Source: G963662605 sp963662605
GTDB taxonomy: Bacteria; Bacteroidota; Ignavibacteria; Ignavibacteriales; Ignavibacteriaceae
Assembly (NCBI GenBank): GCA_963662605.1
Contig: OY759785.1
Location: forward strand, 2,418,001 to 2,482,000
Reading direction: 5' to 3'
DNA length: 64,000 nucleotides
Shown here: one piece after another, positions 45,088-53,345 of the stretch
Layout: each line of letters begins with the position of its first letter
Position numbering within the stretch: position 1 is the first letter of the stretch
Made by a program: the position numbers and the translations under genes
The notes under the pieces: generated by a model
The model's database searches: none
What the model was told of the DNA's origin: nothing
The model's input: the letters and a program-made list of their open reading frames with translations, nothing else

Positions 45088-45161
45088 CGGAACGGCGGGA
45101 TTTGAACCCGCGACCCCTACCACCCCAAGGTAGTGCGCTAGCCGGGCTGCGCCACGTTCCG
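45088..45161 (-). tRNA. tRNA-Pro(GGG)
   Basis: 74-nt cloverleaf with acceptor stem CGGAACG/CGTTCCG, anticodon stem CTACC/GGTAG and anticodon GGG (loop TTGGGGT), T-arm GCGGG-TTCAAAT-CCCGC. The CCA end is not encoded. The 5' end is 2 bp from the merR stop, so it may be transcribed from inside or through merR. A terminator follows. Confidence 0.95.
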
Positions 45162-45162
45162 A

Positions 45163-45570
45163 TTATATGAATTTCGCTATTTCCTGAAGGATATTCTTCA
45201 GTTCGATAAAATCGCTTTTATCAAATCCTTTTTTCGCCAAAATGGCTTCTGACTTCAGAACCTCTTTAACAGGTTTCACCTCAGGTGTCTCAGCAGGATG
45301 ATCCAGAGCGGCAAGCTCTTCAACCCCTTTCTCCGCGAGCATTTTCTTTGCTCCCTCTATGGTGAATTTCTTATCTCTGAGTAAAACTTTGATCACAAGA
45401 ATAAGTTGTATATCCTTGTTGGTATATGCTCTGTTACCGGAACGGTTCTTTTGAGGTTTGAGCTGCTCGAACTCGCTTTCCCAGTACCGAAGAACATATT
45501 GCTCTACCTCGGTTATTTTACTAACCTCACTGATAGAATAATACAGTTTTTTTATACTGAAGTCTTTCAT
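45163..45570 (-). CDS. MerR-family transcriptional regulator
   Basis: 135-residue protein whose first 75 residues form a MerR-type winged helix-turn-helix (YYSISEVSKITEVEQYVLRYWESEF, split here; RNRAYTNKDIQLILVIKVLL). There is no Cys-rich metal site. The C-terminal part is charged and ends in a short helix (FIELKNILQEIAKFI). The ATG at 45570 is preferred over a TTG eight codons upstream; GAGG sits just before it. A homologous protein precedes tRNA genes in many Bacteroidota, but its target is unknown. Confidence 0.85.
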   Translation of the reverse strand: MKDFSIKKLYYSISEVSKITEVEQYVLRYWESEFEQLKPQKNRSGNRAYTNKDIQLILVIKVLLRDKKFTIEGAKKMLAEKGVEELAALDHPAETPEVKPVKEVLKSEAILAKKGFDKSDFIELKNILQEIAKFI

Positions 45571-45678
45571 ATCCTCATAAAACAATTTAAGCAAAAATAA
45601 CTAAAGTGTTATTAAATAACAAATAGCTAATAACCTTTAGCGTAATTTATGAACTATGAGGGATATTCCAAACAGAAA

Positions 45679-46113
45679 TTACTTATTTTCTGCCCAACGC
45701 GTCTCTAAAAGGTAAACTCCTGCCAGATAACTATGCTCTCTAAAACCAGATATGTAACCATCACAGGCAGCAGCAGTTAGTGAGCGGTGCCTAAAATCCT
45801 CTCGCGCGGCAATATTGGATAAATGAACTTCAATTTTGGGCAATTTACACAGTGTTAAGGCATCCCGGATTGCCACAGATGAATGTGCATAACCGCCGGG
45901 ATTTATTATAACAGAATCAAAATGCCCTTTTGCACCCTGAAGCTGCGTAATTATGTCGCCTTCGCTATTACTCTGAAAGAACGAAAAACTATGATGAGGA
46001 AAGGTCGTTTCCATCAAAGAGTTAATCTGCTCCATCGTCAAAACGCCGTACTGAGATTCCTCTCTCTGTCCCAGCATGTTAAGATTTGGACCGTGAATAA
46101 CCAATATTTTCAT
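45679..46113 (-). CDS. aroQ: 3-dehydroquinate dehydratase, type II
   Basis: Third step of the shikimate pathway. 144 residues with GPNLNMLGQRE (active-site start), catalytic Tyr in ESQYGVL, NPGGYAHSSVAIRDAL, and HLSNIAAREDFRHRS. Length is normal. The ATG overlaps the stop of the upstream small gene by 4 nt. Confidence 0.95.
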   Translation of the reverse strand: MKILVIHGPNLNMLGQREESQYGVLTMEQINSLMETTFPHHSFSFFQSNSEGDIITQLQGAKGHFDSVIINPGGYAHSSVAIRDALTLCKLPKIEVHLSNIAAREDFRHRSLTAAACDGYISGFREHSYLAGVYLLETRWAENK

Positions 46114-46388
46114 TTTTCATCCATTTCTATCATTTCGTCAATTATCTCTCTTGTTCTCGGCGTCAGATACATCTGATCAATACCGAGTTCCTTCAAGGCC
46201 GTAGCTAATATAATGGCTTTTCTCTGGGTATTAGCCATTTTATTAATAACTATTACCCTATTGTCTTTGAGGATGCAATAGCCACCCTTGAAATCTCCTT
46301 TTTCAAAACGAACCGAAGCCCCTAATTGAACAACAAGGGCTTTCAATTCTTCAATAATTTCTTCAAACTCTTTCTCTTTGATCTTCAT
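46110..46388 (-). CDS. Conserved small protein of unknown function
   Basis: 92 residues. The N-terminal half is a charged amphipathic helix (KEKEFEEIIEELKALVVQLGASVRFE), then a short beta segment GGYCILKDNRVIVINK and a second helix with RKAIILATALKELGI, ending DEMIEMDEK. No domain is recognised. It overlaps aroQ by 4 nt and shares a single nucleotide with the membrane gene, so it is part of a tight operon. A housekeeping accessory role is the most that can be inferred. Confidence 0.7.
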   Translation of the reverse strand: MKIKEKEFEEIIEELKALVVQLGASVRFEKGDFKGGYCILKDNRVIVINKMANTQRKAIILATALKELGIDQMYLTPRTREIIDEMIEMDEK

Positions 46389-46906
46389 TAAACTTTTTTC
46401 CGGAACGGTCTGAACATGAATAAAAACGCTACAGCGAGGAATGAGAAAATTTCAATAATCGGGAAACTTCCCAACTTTGAAAAACGGTCAATTATCAGTT
46501 GAATATAAAACTGCGCATTACCTGTTCCCCAGAACGCAGTATCAACAAAGGGTTTATCATACTTCAAGATAAGGAACAGTTCAAACGGAGCTGTTGTAAG
46601 AATTAAAACTGTTGATATAAACAGCCAGCCGTTCAATTTCATTTTCAGCTTGGAGGTGAAAACAAATAGCAAATAAAAAACTATCATGGCAAAATAGCTG
46701 ATAAAGGAAATTGCTATTGCCGGTGCTAAAGTCAATGTAATCGAATCAAAGTTAGATTTTACGACAATATCCTTTAACTCAAAGTGCGTTCCGTGGAATA
46801 ATTGAAGCGACAACGTCATACGGGTAATATAGCTTCCAAACCACATTGCAAAGGCAATTATAGTAAGAAATAGAAAAAATTTTGCTAATTTTGAGAGATT
46901 TTCCAT
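46388..46906 (-). CDS. Predicted four-helix membrane protein
   Basis: 172 residues from the ATG at 46906; reading further upstream to 46996 would invade the divergent ppx gene and its promoter. Four hydrophobic segments are visible (KFFLFLTIIAFAMWFGS; ISFISYFAMIVFYLLFVF; WLFISTVLILTTAPFELFLIL; EIFSFLAVAFLFMF). Ends FRPFRKKV. DUF4149-like topology is possible. Function is unknown. It shares a promoter region with ppx. Confidence 0.72.
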   Translation of the reverse strand: MENLSKLAKFFLFLTIIAFAMWFGSYITRMTLSLQLFHGTHFELKDIVVKSNFDSITLTLAPAIAISFISYFAMIVFYLLFVFTSKLKMKLNGWLFISTVLILTTAPFELFLILKYDKPFVDTAFWGTGNAQFYIQLIIDRFSKLGSFPIIEIFSFLAVAFLFMFRPFRKKV

Positions 46907-46928
46907 AACATCCGATGTTTTTTTGATA

Positions 46929-46936
46929 CAAAAATA
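46929..46936 (-). promoter_or_regulatory. Candidate -7 box TATTTTTG before the membrane-protein gene
   Basis: On the minus strand TATTTTTG (fits TAnnTTTG) lies 23 nt before the ATG of the small membrane-protein gene, in the 40-bp divergent gap with ppx. No -33 box was assigned. Confidence 0.35.
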
Positions 46937-46946
46937 ACAAAAAATT

Positions 46947-47882
46947 ATGAATATAGCATCTATTGATATAGGCACAAATACCGTTCTCCTGTACATTGCT
47001 CAGGTTGATTATGATAACCTGAGGCTTAAAACATTATCCAATTGCCATGAAATTCCACGTCTCGGTAAGGGACTTGCGCGAGCCGGGGTTATTTCAGATG
47101 AGAAAGCGCAAGTACTCATTGCCGTTCTTAAAAGATACGCAAAGGAAATAGCGGATAAGAATTGTGAGATTGTCTTAGCTCATTCCACCTATCCCCTTCG
47201 CACCGCACAGAATAGCGGCAAAGTCATTTTGGATGTCTTTAGAGAAACAGGGATAAAGATAACGGTGATAGATGGCGCGGCAGAAGCCCGGTTTTCTTTT
47301 CTGGGAGCTACTTCAGGCGCGGCGAACATAAATCCTTGTGTGATTGATATTGGCGGTGGCAGTACAGAACTTAGTACAGGCAGAAACAATGAAGTGACGT
47401 ATAGAAAGAGTGTTCCGATCGGCGCGGTCAACTTAACCGAACAGTTTTTCCATTCTTTTCCGCCGACAAAAACAATGTACAGAGAGTTGAACAAATATGT
47501 TGAAATGACGCTTCAAGAAAATTATCACATCAAATCAAGTATATCAAGAGGTATAGCAATTGCGGGAACTCCGACTACCCTCGCGGCTATGAAATTCGGT
47601 TTACAAGATTTTGAAGAAGATAAGATAAACGGATGTGTATTGACAGCCTTTGAGTTAAAAATGTTCATTAGCGAGCTGTCTCTCCTCACACCGAAAGAGA
47701 TTTTATCAAAGTACGGTAATGTCGTAAAAGGAAGAGAGGATGTCCTTTTAGCGGGCACCCTCATTCTCTCTAATATCCTTGAATTTCTTAATCTTGAATC
47801 CGTTACCGTCAGTTCGCATGGTTTGAGGCATGGAGCGGTAATAGATTATCTGTTTAAGACTTCTGGTAAATATTTTGTATAA
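46947..47882 (+). CDS. ppx: Exopolyphosphatase / Ppx-GppA family
   Basis: 311 residues of the actin-like ASKHA fold that hydrolyses polyphosphate or pppGpp. Motif 1 ASIDIGTNTVLLYIA and motif 2 VIDIGGGSTELS are visible, then IAIAGTPTTLAAMK. Only the two Ppx core domains are present; no HD-type C-terminal domain. Ppx versus GppA cannot be resolved. The 3' end overlaps nadB on the other strand by 29 nt. Confidence 0.9.
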   Translation: MNIASIDIGTNTVLLYIAQVDYDNLRLKTLSNCHEIPRLGKGLARAGVISDEKAQVLIAVLKRYAKEIADKNCEIVLAHSTYPLRTAQNSGKVILDVFRETGIKITVIDGAAEARFSFLGATSGAANINPCVIDIGGGSTELSTGRNNEVTYRKSVPIGAVNLTEQFFHSFPPTKTMYRELNKYVEMTLQENYHIKSSISRGIAIAGTPTTLAAMKFGLQDFEEDKINGCVLTAFELKMFISELSLLTPKEILSKYGNVVKGREDVLLAGTLILSNILEFLNLESVTVSSHGLRHGAVIDYLFKTSGKYFV

Positions 47883-49482
47883 CCGTATCCTGCGGCGGTT
47901 CAATTTGCGGAGTATGCAAATAGTCCAGACTATAGTGTAATCCACGGTTTTCTTTTCGCATTAGTCCGGATTTTACAATCAAATGTGCACATGTTATCAG
48001 ATTCCGTAATTCTATAAGATTTCCGAAAACTTTTGTCTTTTTATAGAAGTCCTCAACTTCTTCATATAGATTATGGATTCTCCGGGCGGCAAATTCAAGT
48101 CGTAAGTTCGAACGGACAATGCCTACATAATCCCCCATTAGCTGTTTCAGCTCAACGATGCTATGAGAAATCAAAACCTTCTCGTCGGCACTCAGCGTAT
48201 CGCTATCGTCCCAATCCGGAATGTCCGGAACCGAAACGGTGGCATCCTTCAGAAACTTTTGGATACCCAAAGCCGCACGTCCCGAAAACACCAAAGCTTC
48301 CAGAAGTGAGTTGCTGGCGAGCCGGTTTGCTCCGTGGATACCAGTCATTGAAGATTCTCCGGAAGCGTACAAACCTGTAAGTGACGTGCTCCCGTACTCG
48401 TCAATAATGATTCCACCGCAGGCATAATGGGCGGCAGGGACGACAGGAATCATGTCTTTTGATATATCAATACCAACCGACATACATTTGCCCCAAATAT
48501 TCGGGAATTTATCCTTTATTTCACTTTCAGGTTTATGCGTAACATCTAAATATACAAACTCTTCGCCCCTCTTTTTTAATTCTGAATCTATTGCTCTCGC
48601 CACAATGTCTCTTGGGGCTAATTCCATTCTGGGATCGTACTTTTCCATGAATCTCACGCCATCCTGAGTCCTTAATATCCCTCCAAATCCTCTAACCGCT
48701 TCTGAGATAAGGAAGTCCTGTTCTCCCAGTGGTGTTGATGATTTCTGATATAGTGATGTTGGATGAAATTGGATAAACTCCATATTAGCCAGCTTTGCTC
48801 CCGCCCGGTACGCCATAGCGTAGCCGTCGCCGGTGGCAATCTGGGGATTGGTGGTATGTGAATAAACCTGGCCAATTCCACCGGAGGCAATAATAGTGGC
48901 TTTTGCCGTAATCTTGCTTATCTTATTATCCTTGGTATCAAGCACATATGCACCCCAGCAATGTCGGCTGTCAATCGGTTGATCCTTCAATATTTTGATA
49001 TTGTGCTCGGTTAAAAGGTCTATGGCAAGATGGTTTTCAAGAACTTTTACGTTCGGTAATTTGCTTATGTGGTCTACTAACGCCCGCTCAACTTCTTTAC
49101 CGGTCAAATCCTTGGCGTGAACGATACGGGCTTTCGAGTGCCCTCCTTCCCTTGCAAGTTCAAGAGTATTGTTCGTCATGGTAAACCGGGTGCCGATTTC
49201 AATCAATTCCTTAATATGACCGGGTCCTTCCTTAACCAATATCTCAACCATTTTCGGGTTACACAAACCGGCTCCGGCAATCAACGTATCCTGAATATGA
49301 CTCTCATACGTATCATCAGGCGACAGCACCGACGCTATACCGCCTTGAGCGTAATTCGTATTTGATTCTGTAGTTTCCTTTTTTGTAATAAGGGTTACAT
49401 TAGCAAAACTGGCAACTTTCATTGCCGCGTATAATCCGGCAATACCGCTGCCGATAACAAGTACATCTGTCTTAATTTCCAT
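47854..49482 (-). CDS. nadB: L-aspartate oxidase
   Basis: First step of de novo NAD synthesis. 542-residue FAD enzyme: GSGIAGLYAAMKVASF (dinucleotide binding), NYAQGGIAS, active-site Arg in GANRLASNSLLEALV and HPTSLY. The succinate dehydrogenase flavoprotein is excluded by the lack of a partner and by the NadB-like motif order. The stop overlaps ppx convergently by 29 nt. Confidence 0.93.
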   Translation of the reverse strand: MEIKTDVLVIGSGIAGLYAAMKVASFANVTLITKKETTESNTNYAQGGIASVLSPDDTYESHIQDTLIAGAGLCNPKMVEILVKEGPGHIKELIEIGTRFTMTNNTLELAREGGHSKARIVHAKDLTGKEVERALVDHISKLPNVKVLENHLAIDLLTEHNIKILKDQPIDSRHCWGAYVLDTKDNKISKITAKATIIASGGIGQVYSHTTNPQIATGDGYAMAYRAGAKLANMEFIQFHPTSLYQKSSTPLGEQDFLISEAVRGFGGILRTQDGVRFMEKYDPRMELAPRDIVARAIDSELKKRGEEFVYLDVTHKPESEIKDKFPNIWGKCMSVGIDISKDMIPVVPAAHYACGGIIIDEYGSTSLTGLYASGESSMTGIHGANRLASNSLLEALVFSGRAALGIQKFLKDATVSVPDIPDWDDSDTLSADEKVLISHSIVELKQLMGDYVGIVRSNLRLEFAARRIHNLYEEVEDFYKKTKVFGNLIELRNLITCAHLIVKSGLMRKENRGLHYSLDYLHTPQIEPPQDTVIQNIYQKS

Positions 49483-50191
49483 AAGTATATTTCAACCAGA
49501 TAATTGTAGATAATAAAATTGAAAAATTTATGCCCGTAAAAACCACCGATAACAAAAGCGATAACCATCGTTTCCCGTTGATAAGCGTCAAGAACCTCCA
49601 TTGAAGCATAAGTGTCCAGAGCAATGCAATGCTCTCCAGCCCGGTAAACATCCAGGCAAGCGTTGCGTTGAAGAGAAATGGTGAGGGATTGCTTGAGAAT
49701 AAGTACTCACCGAAGAATACAAATTCCGGAATGAAAAGAACAATAAAAGCGAGGACTAACGGAAACTGAGCGTAAGCCATTCCCGAAGCGACATCCTTAA
49801 CCCGGACGCGCACTTTTACAATCTTGAGCAGCAGTGCATATAGTGCACTGAGTGCGATAAATAATGCAGGTATGCCTAAAACCGTAAACAGAGTATACTT
49901 TGAACTCATTCCCTCAATTCTGAATACATGAATCTTAACGAGCAGCGCATCAAAGTACATTTTCAATGTATAAAAGAATAGTAAAAGAACAATGTAGTTC
50001 TTCTTTTGTGCTCTGATAATTTCAGTAAAAGCCTGGCCCGGTGATTCAACCAATGTTAGAAGTGTCTTCCACAGATCAATATTCGGGACTTTATTATGGA
50101 GAATGGTGGAGCAGTTTGAGCAAGTTAACCTGTATAAAGGATTCATTGCATGGCAGGAAGGACATTCCTGCTCATAGATTAGTTTTTTCAT
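49472..50191 (-). CDS. Yip1-family membrane protein with N-terminal zinc ribbon
   Basis: 239 residues. An N-terminal zinc ribbon (ECPSCHAMNPLYRLTCSNCS) is followed by a Yip1-type transmembrane domain of about five helices (YIVLLLFFYTLKMYFDALL; GIPALFIALSALYALLLKIV; FPLVLAFIVLFIPEF; ATLAWMFTGLESIALLWT; LLSVVFTGINFSILLST). Function of bacterial Yip1 proteins is unknown. It overlaps nadB by 11 nt. Confidence 0.82.
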   Translation of the reverse strand: MKKLIYEQECPSCHAMNPLYRLTCSNCSTILHNKVPNIDLWKTLLTLVESPGQAFTEIIRAQKKNYIVLLLFFYTLKMYFDALLVKIHVFRIEGMSSKYTLFTVLGIPALFIALSALYALLLKIVKVRVRVKDVASGMAYAQFPLVLAFIVLFIPEFVFFGEYLFSSNPSPFLFNATLAWMFTGLESIALLWTLMLQWRFLTLINGKRWLSLLLSVVFTGINFSILLSTIIWLKYTYGN

Positions 50192-50677
50192 TTAAAAACC
50201 GATTCGCATATTGATCTGGTACGTACTGCGATAGAATTTCTCGTCTACGGTGAAATCAAAAAGATGTGCATCAACATAGCTGTCAACTAATGTCAGAACG
50301 TATGTCAACCCCATGTAGACAGCAAATTGATCTCGCTGATCGTGATAATCGTCCCTGAGGCGTTTATAATCTGTTGTGCCCTTCGCGATATACAGATCGC
50401 GGTAATGTGTGTAGTCCTTATTGCACTGAACGTAGTTGTACAAAAACCAGCCCGTAAGGCCCCATACAATCGGTGCTTTCCAGTATGAGCCATTATAAAT
50501 CTGTCCGAGTCCGGGACAAATGGCGCTTAATCCCACAGAAGTCCATGGGGATTTCTTCATAATAAAGACGGTGTCTTTACTAGACAACGAAGTTGAATCT
50601 TTGGAAGCCTGAGGATATACAGTAATCGTCAGAGTAATGAAAAGTAAAATAAACAAGGACTTATTGAGGAATCTCAT
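50192..50677 (-). CDS. DUF5683-type secreted/membrane protein
   Basis: 161 residues from the ATG at 50677 (a TTG at 50701 adds eight). Signal peptide FLNKSLFILLFITLTITVYPQ, then a Ser/Asp spacer and a hydrophobic region SAICPGLGQIYNGSYWKAPIVWG, in which PGLGQIYNG is the DUF5683 hallmark. A second helix DQFAVYMGLTYVLTLVDSYVDAHLFDF follows. Common in Bacteroidota next to parB or lysM genes. Role unknown. It overlaps parB by 17 nt. Confidence 0.82.
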   Translation of the reverse strand: MRFLNKSLFILLFITLTITVYPQASKDSTSLSSKDTVFIMKKSPWTSVGLSAICPGLGQIYNGSYWKAPIVWGLTGWFLYNYVQCNKDYTHYRDLYIAKGTTDYKRLRDDYHDQRDQFAVYMGLTYVLTLVDSYVDAHLFDFTVDEKFYRSTYQINMRIGF

Positions 50678-51590
50678 GAAGCATTTCCAATAGTCGTTCA
50701 AGCTCGGGCTGTGAATAAAAATCTATAACAATTTCGCCTTGTCCGTCTTTTTTCCTGTGAATACTAACCTTTGTGCCAAGGAGTCTGCGCAATGTATCTT
50801 CAATTGACTGCAAAGAATAATCCATAGCCGTTTTAGGAGCCTGCTTTGCTGCTCTTTCTGCGGATGATTGTTCCTTATCTACAAGAGCATTCTTAACCAA
50901 CATCTCGACTTTACGGACGGAAAGATTTTCATCAATGATCTTCTTGAGAATTTCAAGCTGTTTGGTAACGCTTACGAGATTAACCAACGCGCGCGCGTGC
51001 CCCATCGTAATGTCGCCATTAACTAAGCTTTCCTGAATCTGTGGAGGCAGTTTAAGAAGACGAATAGAATTTGCGACCGTGCTTCTATCCTTCCCCACGC
51101 GTTCGGCAATCTCTTCCTGCGTAAGGCCGCATTCATCCATAAGACGTTTATATGCAAGACCTACTTCGATAGGATTGAGATGTTCGCGCTGGATATTTTC
51201 AATCAAAGCCATCGCCAACATCAATTCATCAGTCGCAACATCAAGAATGTATGCAGGAATTTCTTTGTGTCCTAATTCCTTGCATGCACGCAAACGCCGT
51301 TCACCGGAAATAAGTTGATAACGGGTATCGCCGAATCGTCTTACCGTAATAGGCTGAATTAATCCGTTTGCAATTATAGATTTTTTCAGATCCTCCATTG
51401 CCTCAGGAGCAAATGAGGTTCTCGGCTGGAACGGATTCGGGTCAACAAGCATGATGTCTATTTTCATTATAAACGAAGTCGGCATAGATTGAACTGCTGT
51501 CCTTTCTACTACCTGTGCTTCTTCCTGCTGCCTTTCCGTGTTAATCAAGGCATCTAATCCGCGCCCTAAAACAGATTTCCCTTTTATCAT
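50661..51590 (-). CDS. parB: Chromosome partitioning protein ParB
   Basis: 309-residue CTPase and parS-binding clamp. Features: basic start GKSVLGRGLDALI, ParB/Srx domain (NPFQPRTSFAPEAMEDLKKSI, then LISGERRLRACKELG, the GERRxRA motif), helix-turn-helix (LTQEEIAERVGKDRSTVANSIRLLKLP, split here) and the C-terminal dimerisation region (EIVIDFYSQPELERLLEML). The start overlaps parA by 4 nt. Confidence 0.96.
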   Translation of the reverse strand: MIKGKSVLGRGLDALINTERQQEEAQVVERTAVQSMPTSFIMKIDIMLVDPNPFQPRTSFAPEAMEDLKKSIIANGLIQPITVRRFGDTRYQLISGERRLRACKELGHKEIPAYILDVATDELMLAMALIENIQREHLNPIEVGLAYKRLMDECGLTQEEIAERVGKDRSTVANSIRLLKLPPQIQESLVNGDITMGHARALVNLVSVTKQLEILKKIIDENLSVRKVEMLVKNALVDKEQSSAERAAKQAPKTAMDYSLQSIEDTLRRLLGTKVSIHRKKDGQGEIVIDFYSQPELERLLEMLHEIPQ

Positions 51591-52354
51591 ACCGGCTTTG
51601 TATTTCTTTCAATTACTTCTGCTGCTACTGCTATATAATTTTTTGCACCTGTTGAAACGGCATCATATAGAATAATCGGTTTACCGTGACTCGGGGCTTC
51701 AGATATCCGGACGTTCCTGTGAACGATAGTCTTAAATACTTTTTCACCAAAAAAGCGTTGGACTTCTTCGGCAACCTGCGCGGAAAGACGCAAACGTATA
51801 TCAAACATCGTTAACAATACGCCTTCAAGCGTAAGATCCTTATTCAATCTTTGTTTAACAATATTGATGGTGTTGAGGAGCTGTCCCAAACCCTCTAAAG
51901 CAAAATACTCACACTGAACAGGAATCAAAACGGAATCGGCAGCAGTTAAAGCGTTCAGTGTTAAAAATCCTAAAGATGGCGGACAATCAATAATAAGATA
52001 ATCATATTTATGTTTAATGGTATCCAGCTTTGCTTTCAGCAAATGCTCCCTATTGGGCAAATTGACTAATTCAACTTCGGCTCCAACAAGGTTAATGTTT
52101 GCCGGTAAAATGTCCAGAAAAGGCACTTGAGAAGTAATGACCGCTTCTTCAACCGGAAGATCGCTAATTAATATCTCATACACTGACGGAGTAATATTTT
52201 GACTCCCCAAACCGGATGTTGTATTACCCTGCGGGTCAATATCTATCAATAAAGTCTTTTTCTCTGCAACCGCAAGCGAAGCGGAAAGATTTATTGCTGT
52301 AGTCGTTTTACCAACTCCGCCTTTTTGGTTTGCAATAGCAATGATTTTTGACAT
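51587..52354 (-). CDS. parA: Chromosome partitioning ATPase ParA (Soj)
   Basis: 255 residues from the ATG at 52354, which opens MSKIIAIANQKGGVGKTTTA, the deviant Walker A. Walker A' region LLIDIDPQGNTTSG and YLIIDCPPSLGFLTLNAL follow. The upstream frame to 52405 lacks conservation. It is followed by parB. A 13-bp palindrome ATTAGT-A-ACTAAT at 52425-52437 lies about 70 bp upstream and could be an operator; untested. Confidence 0.96.
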   Translation of the reverse strand: MSKIIAIANQKGGVGKTTTAINLSASLAVAEKKTLLIDIDPQGNTTSGLGSQNITPSVYEILISDLPVEEAVITSQVPFLDILPANINLVGAEVELVNLPNREHLLKAKLDTIKHKYDYLIIDCPPSLGFLTLNALTAADSVLIPVQCEYFALEGLGQLLNTINIVKQRLNKDLTLEGVLLTMFDIRLRLSAQVAEEVQRFFGEKVFKTIVHRNVRISEAPSHGKPIILYDAVSTGAKNYIAVAAEVIERNTKPV

Positions 52355-52520
52355 GTTTTTCTTTTCTATAAAAGAGTATTTTCTATTCACGTCATTTGGA
52401 CGCAAGAATCAATGTTTCTATCGAATTAGTAACTAATCCGGAATAATCGTAAAAAAGTGAAAATCTAACTAACAAATATATCAACTTTTTACCAACTGAT
52501 AACCGACTTATTGGCCTGCT

Positions 52521-53345
52521 TTATTCCGAATCCCTCTTAAAGAACTGTTCGATGGCAATCCTCATTTTTCTGAATGTCGGGGGCTGTGCAACTTTGGACA
52601 ACCGGTTTTTCAATCCATCGCGTGACAGGCCGCGGTATAAAACCCCGTTTTCAGCAATACTGATACTTCCGGTTTCCTCCGAAACTATAAGACTGATGAC
52701 ATCCGCCTGTTCGGATATTCCCAGTCCTGCCCTGTGACGCATACCGAGCGATTCGTCATCCACCATAGTAACTGCCGAAAGCGGCAATGTACATCTTGCA
52801 GCTTCAATGCGGGAATTATTAATAATGACAGCACCATCATGCAGGGGTGAACGGGGATAAAATATCGCGCGGAGCAGATCTTTCGTAATATTTGCATTGA
52901 GTGGTTCCCCGGTTTCAACAACGCCGCGCATACCCGTTGACTTAATAATTATAATGAGCGCCCCATGCTGATACTGTGACATTTCAAACGCTGCATCCAC
53001 AATCGTATTAATATATTCCGGAACCTCGTCATGCTTGCTCTTTCTAAACAACGGATTACGGGCAAGGATAACCAGAAGCCTGCGTAATTCAGGCTGGAAC
53101 AAAATGATAAATGCAATCACCCAAATATCGCTGATAAATTTCAGTAACCAGCTCAACGCTTTTAAGTTTATCAATTGAGCTATAAACGACAGAAAAAGAA
53201 CACTGATAAGTCCGAGAAATATTTGCGAACCAATCGTTCCTTTTAGTGCGGTATATAATTTATAAATGATATACGCAACAATCGTAATATCAATCAGGTC
53301 AAGAAATGAGAATTTCAGATAACCTATGTGAAACAATTCAAACAT
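52521..53345 (-). CDS. cdaA: Diadenylate cyclase CdaA
   Basis: Makes c-di-AMP from two ATP. 274 residues with two or three N-terminal helices (about 15-35, 40-60, 65-85) and a DisA_N domain: DGA at 170-172 in LHDGAVIINN and RHRA at 203-206 in GMRHRAGLG, the two catalytic motifs. This architecture is typical of CdaA. It overlaps folP by 8 nt. No c-di-AMP phosphodiesterase gene is in the window. Confidence 0.95.
   Translation of the reverse strand: MFELFHIGYLKFSFLDLIDITIVAYIIYKLYTALKGTIGSQIFLGLISVLFLSFIAQLINLKALSWLLKFISDIWVIAFIILFQPELRRLLVILARNPLFRKSKHDEVPEYINTIVDAAFEMSQYQHGALIIIIKSTGMRGVVETGEPLNANITKDLLRAIFYPRSPLHDGAVIINNSRIEAARCTLPLSAVTMVDDESLGMRHRAGLGISEQADVISLIVSEETGSISIAENGVLYRGLSRDGLKNRLSKVAQPPTFRKMRIAIEQFFKRDSE

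Noticed and set aside
52425..52437. 13-bp palindrome upstream of parA
   Set aside because: Short AT-rich palindromes are common; no repeat or known operator match.
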